From an uncultured Bacilli bacterium (lineage in GTDB: Bacteria > Bacillota_I > Bacilli_A > RF39 > UBA660): a DNA stretch of 32,837 nucleotides. Shown piece by piece: positions 29,761-32,837 of this stretch; the first letter of the stretch is position 1, and every line of letters starts with the position of its first letter. The stretch is from the NCBI GenBank assembly GCA_944358565.1, contig CALVRK010000002.1, forward strand, positions 1-32,837, read 5' to 3'. A program made the position numbers and the translations under genes. Below the pieces are notes generated by a model, which saw only the letters and a program-made list of their open reading frames with translations, was not told where the DNA came from and searched no databases.

Positions 29761-29880
29761 ATGTCTTGCAATAATTCTTGTGAAAGACCTTGTGAAAGAC
29801 CATGTAACAATAATAGTTATTTAATTATTTTAGTACTATATATTTTACTTGCTATTTTATTAGGGTCTGTATTCTTTTAA
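29761..29880 (+). CDS. Cysteine-rich YjcZ-like mini-protein
   Basis: 39 aa: MSCNNSCERPCERPCNNNSY followed by LIILVLYILLAILLGSVFF. The head has four cysteines, with a SCERP/CERPC tandem repeat, and the tail is one transmembrane helix. AAAGGAG precedes the start. It is 19 bp behind the first mini-gene and ends in a terminator, so the two form a small operon. The helix resembles YjcZ proteins; the Cys-rich head is unusual and could bind metal or form disulfides in the spore. Confidence 0.72.
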   Translation: MSCNNSCERPCERPCNNNSYLIILVLYILLAILLGSVFF

Positions 29881-29885
29881 TAAGG

Positions 29886-29909
29886 GAAAAGTCCATGGAC
29901 TTTTCTTTT
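29886..29909 (+). terminator. Terminator of the YjcZ-like operon
   Basis: GAAAAGTCC-AT-GGACTTTTC, a perfect palindrome able to fold into a hairpin, followed by TTTT. Confidence 0.8.
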
Positions 29910-29975
29910 AATGTTGGCTGCGTATATGTCAGGCTGATAATAATCATAATAGCTTATGAAATAGTGCACATGGTT

Positions 29976-30003
29976 TTGACATCATTTAAATTTTTGCTAT
30001 ATT
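29976..30003 (+). promoter_or_regulatory. Promoter ahead of the toxN-like relic
   Basis: Consensus TTGACA (29976-29981), 16-bp spacer, TATATT (29998-30003). The stretch 29910-30097 has no gene. Downstream of the promoter it holds a small hairpin ACATAA-GTAA-TTATGT (30010-30025) and GAC-TTCG-GTC near 30074-30083. In an intact type III system this is where the antitoxin RNA repeats would be; I could not see convincing tandem repeats. Confidence 0.6.
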
Positions 30004-30097
30004 ATCGGTACATAAGTAATTATGTGTTACAAGATATATAAGAAAGTTGTATTTTGTAGCAAAAAAAAGCGGCGACTTCGGTCATATAACAGGAACT

Positions 30098-30493
30098 AAA
30101 AAAAGAATTAGAGGACAAATCTCTAGTTTTATATTTTGTGTTTTATATTCTAAACCTAAACACTTAAAATTAAATTGGATTTTTTAAAAATAGATAATGG
30201 GAAGTTAGGCGCTATTAATTTTAATAATATGTTACCTGTAACAGAAGAAAACATAATAAAATTAGATCTAGATAAGACGGTTTCAACAAAAGACGAAGAA
30301 ATGTATACAAAACTTTTAAAAAAGCAGATACTTTGGTTAAATCGTAATAAAAAATATATGGTAGAGCTTAAAAATCATATTATAAATATATGAACGAAAC
30401 ATTGAATTATCGTATAGCAAAGCGTTACATGATTTTAAATTACTAGAAGAAAAATGTCTAGAATATAATAAAATACTATCTTTAGTATCTTGA
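30098..30493 (+). pseudogene. Decayed type III toxin, ToxN/AbiQ-family endoribonuclease
   Basis: Three pieces in shifted frames line up with the ToxN/AbiQ family. First, ending about 30175: a frame with YSKPKHLKLN, matching the family's SPKPKH motif. Second, 30175-30393: MDFLKIDNGKLGAINFNNML with PVTEENIIKLDL, and then KLLKKQILWLNRNKKYMVEL, the best-conserved core. Third, one base shifted after NHIIN: YERNIELSYSKALHDFKLLE and EKCLEYNKILSLVS, the family C-terminus. The N-terminal 50-60 residues, with the catalytic region, are missing or unrecognisable between the promoter and SKPKH. The gene is broken by at least two frameshifts plus a deletion. It lies between the YjcZ-like operon and argS. 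Start coordinate is approximate. Confidence 0.7.
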
Positions 30494-30502
30494 TACAACA
30501 GT

Positions 30503-30531
30503 TTGACAAACAAACTATAATTATATATAAT
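30503..30531 (+). promoter_or_regulatory. Promoter of the T-box/argS unit
   Basis: TTGACA (30503-30508), 17-bp spacer, TATAAT (30526-30531), both consensus. Transcription should start near 30538. Confidence 0.88.
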
Positions 30532-30537
30532 TAAATG

Positions 30538-30740
30538 CAAGGCAACAGGGAAAATAGTAATAAGTTAAATATATTTATAGTGAACTGGGATTAGTGGAAG
30601 CCTAGTAATATATCCTTATGAACGCGTTCCTTGAATAAGCTGTTTGTATAATCTGCATTAAAGATTAAAGTCGCATAGAATCTCTATGAAGTAAGGTGGC
30701 ACCGCGGGGTAAACTCGTCCTTATTTTATAGGGATTTTTA
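30538..30740 (+). promoter_or_regulatory. T-box riboswitch, arginine type, controlling argS
   Basis: Stem I region with AGTGAACTGGG, GGTG-like and GGAAGCCTAG elements (about 30579-30606); a specifier loop where GAA is followed by CGC (30620-30625), an arginine codon; the invariant T-box AGGTGGCACCGCG at 30694-30706, which pairs with the tRNA acceptor end; and a terminator stem GTCCTTA / TATAGGGAT with a T run (30717-30739). Uncharged tRNA-Arg favours the antiterminator and expression of argS. The specifier and the downstream gene agree. Exact helices need folding. Confidence 0.88.
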
Positions 30741-30760
30741 TATTATAAGGAGGGAACAAT

Positions 30761-32446
30761 ATGAATACTAAATTGGAAAATATTTTAAACGAAACTTTAA
30801 ATTTATTAAACTATGTTTATGAAACAAAAGTTATTAAATCAAATGTTGATGGTGTTGACTTTCAATGTGATGATGCTTTTAAATTAGCAAAACTTTATCA
30901 TAAAGCTCCTTTTATGATTGCTGAAGAAGTAGTAAATAAATTAAAAGCAAGTGAAAATTTTAATGATTATTTCAAAGAAGTAAGTGTAGCTAAACCGGGC
31001 TTTATCAATCTTATTGTCAGCGATAAATTAATTAATGAATCATTAACTGAATTAATGCAAAAAGATAAATTAGGCGCTACTAAAGAAAATGAAACTATAG
31101 TTATCGATTATGGTGGACCAAATGTTGCCAAACCACTACATGTTGGTCATTTAAGAACTGCAATAATCGGACAAGCTATTAACAATATTTTAAAATTTAA
31201 AGGAAATAAAACAATTGGTGATGTCCATTTAGGTGATATTGGTGCCCAAATGGGACAAGTTATTTATGGAATTCTCCATGACTTTCCAAATACTAAATAT
31301 GAAGATATCGAATTTGATTTAAATTACTTGAATGTTACTTATCCTAAGATGAGTGCTTTATGTAAAGAAAATGAAGAAGTTCGTAAAGAGTGTGCTGAAA
31401 TAACCAAAAAATTGCAGGAAGGCGATCCAAATTATCATATATTATGGAAAAAAATATATGATCTTTCAGTAAATGATATTAAAAGAATTTATGATTATCT
31501 AGATGTTCATTTTGATTATTGGTATGGCGAAAGTGATGCTTATAAACAGTTTCCTGAAATGATGAATTATCTAGATAAACAGCCTTGCGTTAGGATTGAT
31601 AATGGGGCCAAAATTATTGATGTTAAAGAAGAAACAGATAAAGTTGATATTCCACCTTGTTTGATTCAAAAAAGCGATGGCGCTTATTTATATGCTACGT
31701 CAGATTTAGGAACTATTTGGCAAAGGAAGAAAGATTTTAATCCTGATGAAATTATTTATGTTGTCGATGCTCGTCAAAGTATGTATTTCACACAAGTATT
31801 TAGGGCTGCTAAAAAAACACATATTTATGATGGTAAATTAGTTCATTATGGTAACGGAACTGTTAATGGAAAAGATAATAAACCATTTAAAACTAGAACC
31901 GGTGGTGCTTTAAAACTTGAAGATTTAATTAAAGAAGTAAAACAAGAATTTGTCAATTTACGTCAAGAAAATCAAAATATGGATAGAGAAGATTTAGATA
32001 AAATTGTTGTTTCAATTTTAAAATTTGCTGATTTACAAAATGATTTAACTAGAAACTATATTTTCGATATTAAAAAATTTAGTGAAGTTAATGGTAAAAC
32101 TGGTCCATATATTTTGTACACATATTTAAGAATTAATAAATTATTAACATCAAATGATGGTAAGTTATCTGAAAATATTTATAATGATATAGATAGAAAT
32201 TTACGCTTAAAATTGCTAGAAGTAAGTTCTATAATTGATGAAGCTGCCAAAGAAAGAAGACCGCATATTATTGCTAGTTACTTGTATGATTTAGCCGTTA
32301 TTGCCAACAATTTCTATCAAGCAAATCATATGGCTGACTTAGAAGGACAAATCAAAAACGATTATGATATTATATTAACTTATAATAATGTTGTTTTAAA
32401 AACACTCCTAGAATTATTAGGAATTCATATTCCAAAAACAATGTAA
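30761..32446 (+). CDS. argS: Arginyl-tRNA synthetase
   Basis: 561 aa, class Ia synthetase. It attaches Arg to tRNA-Arg. N-terminal Add-1 domain (about 1-100); catalytic domain with VIDYGGPNVAKPLHVGHLRT (HIGH-type HVGH at 127-130); GDVHLGDIGAQMG and LIQKSDGAYLYATSDLGT follow; the KMSKS-equivalent region is KPFKTRTGG; the C-terminal DALR anticodon-binding domain has NGKTGPYILYTYLRI. The sequence ends in VVLKTLLELLGIHIPKTM, a usual ArgRS end. AAGGAGGGA ribosome site follows the T-box terminator. I see no terminator after it. Confidence 0.97.
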   Translation: MNTKLENILNETLNLLNYVYETKVIKSNVDGVDFQCDDAFKLAKLYHKAPFMIAEEVVNKLKASENFNDYFKEVSVAKPGFINLIVSDKLINESLTELMQKDKLGATKENETIVIDYGGPNVAKPLHVGHLRTAIIGQAINNILKFKGNKTIGDVHLGDIGAQMGQVIYGILHDFPNTKYEDIEFDLNYLNVTYPKMSALCKENEEVRKECAEITKKLQEGDPNYHILWKKIYDLSVNDIKRIYDYLDVHFDYWYGESDAYKQFPEMMNYLDKQPCVRIDNGAKIIDVKEETDKVDIPPCLIQKSDGAYLYATSDLGTIWQRKKDFNPDEIIYVVDARQSMYFTQVFRAAKKTHIYDGKLVHYGNGTVNGKDNKPFKTRTGGALKLEDLIKEVKQEFVNLRQENQNMDREDLDKIVVSILKFADLQNDLTRNYIFDIKKFSEVNGKTGPYILYTYLRINKLLTSNDGKLSENIYNDIDRNLRLKLLEVSSIIDEAAKERRPHIIASYLYDLAVIANNFYQANHMADLEGQIKNDYDIILTYNNVVLKTLLELLGIHIPKTM

Positions 32447-32451
32447 AGCTG

Positions 32452-32480
32452 TTGAAAAGAATTTCTAATTATGATATAGT
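32452..32480 (+). promoter_or_regulatory. Promoter of the third TasA-like gene
   Basis: TTGAAA (32452-32457), 17-bp spacer ending TGA, TATAGT (32475-32480), an extended -10 promoter; AGGAGAT and ATG 32506 follow. Confidence 0.72.
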
Positions 32481-32505
32481 AAATATCAAGATAGGAGATA
32501 GATAT

Positions 32506-32837
32506 ATGGAAGATATGCATAAAACCTCAGTAATAATGGTTTTACTAGCAGTTGTTTTAATTATGGCTATAGGATATGCCGCATTTGCACAACAATTAAC
32601 AATCAATGGTAGTGCAGAGATTAGTTCAAGTTGGGATGTTCACATTGAAGATATTGCCGTTAATAATACAACATTAGATGCTGAAAATGTCGGTGCAAAT
32701 GTTGGTGAGAATAGTTTAAGTGCTACATTTAACGCTAATTTAACTACACCTGGCAGTAGTGTTACATATGATGTAACAGTTACAGGAACTCAAGTAAACA
32801 ATACCGTTACACCGAATGATGGAAAGCATTCATATAC
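32506..32837 (+). CDS. TasA/camelysin-like secreted protein (cut by window end)
   Basis: The first 110 residues are present. MEDMHKTSVIMVLLAVVL and IMAIGYAAFAQ form the signal segment; then LTINGSAEISSSWDVHIEDI and SATFNANLTTPGSSVTYDVT follow. Residue for residue this tracks the protein at 151 (GYASFA, LTITGS, STWDIRI, TATFKTNL, MTYTVTV). Promoter and ribosome site are both good. The gene is out of the window after 32837, so it could be a short subunit like the one at 151 or a long fusion like the one at 14815. Confidence 0.75.
   Translation, partial: MEDMHKTSVIMVLLAVVLIMAIGYAAFAQQLTINGSAEISSSWDVHIEDIAVNNTTLDAENVGANVGENSLSATFNANLTTPGSSVTYDVTVTGTQVNNTVTPNDGKHSY

Noticed and set aside
29910..29975. 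Short frame MLAAYMSG after the YjcZ-like operon
   Set aside because: Eight codons, no ribosome site, lies after a strong terminator.
30337..30540. 67-codon minus-strand frame
   Set aside because: It lies opposite the toxN-like relic and the T-box promoter; no ribosome site or recognisable motif.
1..32837. Alternative genetic code (TGA as Trp), as in mycoplasmas
   Set aside because: Several core genes end in TGA at the expected family length (response regulator, dnaE, recX), and tryptophans are TGG.

Overview
The window is AT-rich bacterial chromosome from a low-GC Firmicute. The most likely source is a gut-type member of the class Bacilli, near the Erysipelotrichales, RF39 or Acholeplasma side of the tree; that placement is inference. 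Evidence is the AT-rich codon use, strong Shine-Dalgarno sites, a Mollicutes-like diacylglycerol glucosyltransferase, a Spo0A, the spore protein SspI, and two YjcZ-like mini-proteins. The standard code is used: TGA is a stop and Trp is TGG. The organism therefore probably forms endospores. No rRNA, tRNA, insertion sequence or CRISPR array was seen.

Layout: 1-1256 holds the tail of an unknown gene, a small secreted TasA/camelysin-like protein with its own promoter and terminator, and clpP facing it. 1372-9546 is a mostly co-directional block: a TGS-uridine-kinase-type nucleoside kinase, gapA, a zinc-ribbon/PASTA membrane protein, a lone type IV pseudopilin, pgk, a YbhN-type membrane protein, a GT4 lipid glucosyltransferase and tpiA. 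Glycolysis and membrane glycolipid genes are physically interleaved, with overlapping stop and start codons. 9570-11336 has spo0A, with a perfect 0A box upstream, and two more pseudopilins. 11418-13412 is a self-contained two-gene RloAB/AbiL-type defence cassette with its own promoter and terminator. It is followed by a dus gene.

14437-19512 is the most accessory stretch. It contains a frameshifted XRE-type regulator with a run of seven G, missed by simple ORF calling. It also contains a roughly 1388-residue surface protein, broken by one frameshift near 15034, and a small anchored protein. The surface protein starts with the same secreted domain as the gene at 151. It continues with InlB-type and cysteine-pair repeats and ends in a DUF6273/formylglycine-generating-enzyme-like domain. 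An OmpR-family two-component system follows directly.

21599-29499 carries rpmB (57 aa), a ClpX-like AAA+ protein without zinc finger or IGF loop, a short DnaE with a degenerate PHP site, a membrane-anchored unknown, sspI, a stand-alone FeoA, recX and prsA. Regulatory sites fit the genes: a sigma-G-like promoter at sspI, a LexA-like box at recX, and a palindrome inside the rpmB promoter. 29600-32837 carries two YjcZ-like spore mini-genes with a sigma-E/K-like promoter, a decayed type III toxin (ToxN/AbiQ family), an arginine T-box with argS, and the start of a third TasA/camelysin-like protein cut by the window edge.

Best candidate for something undescribed: the family of secreted proteins that share one signal/N-terminal module (151, 14815, 32506), one of them fused to a giant repeat protein with a lectin-like C-terminus, together with three scattered orphan pseudopilins.
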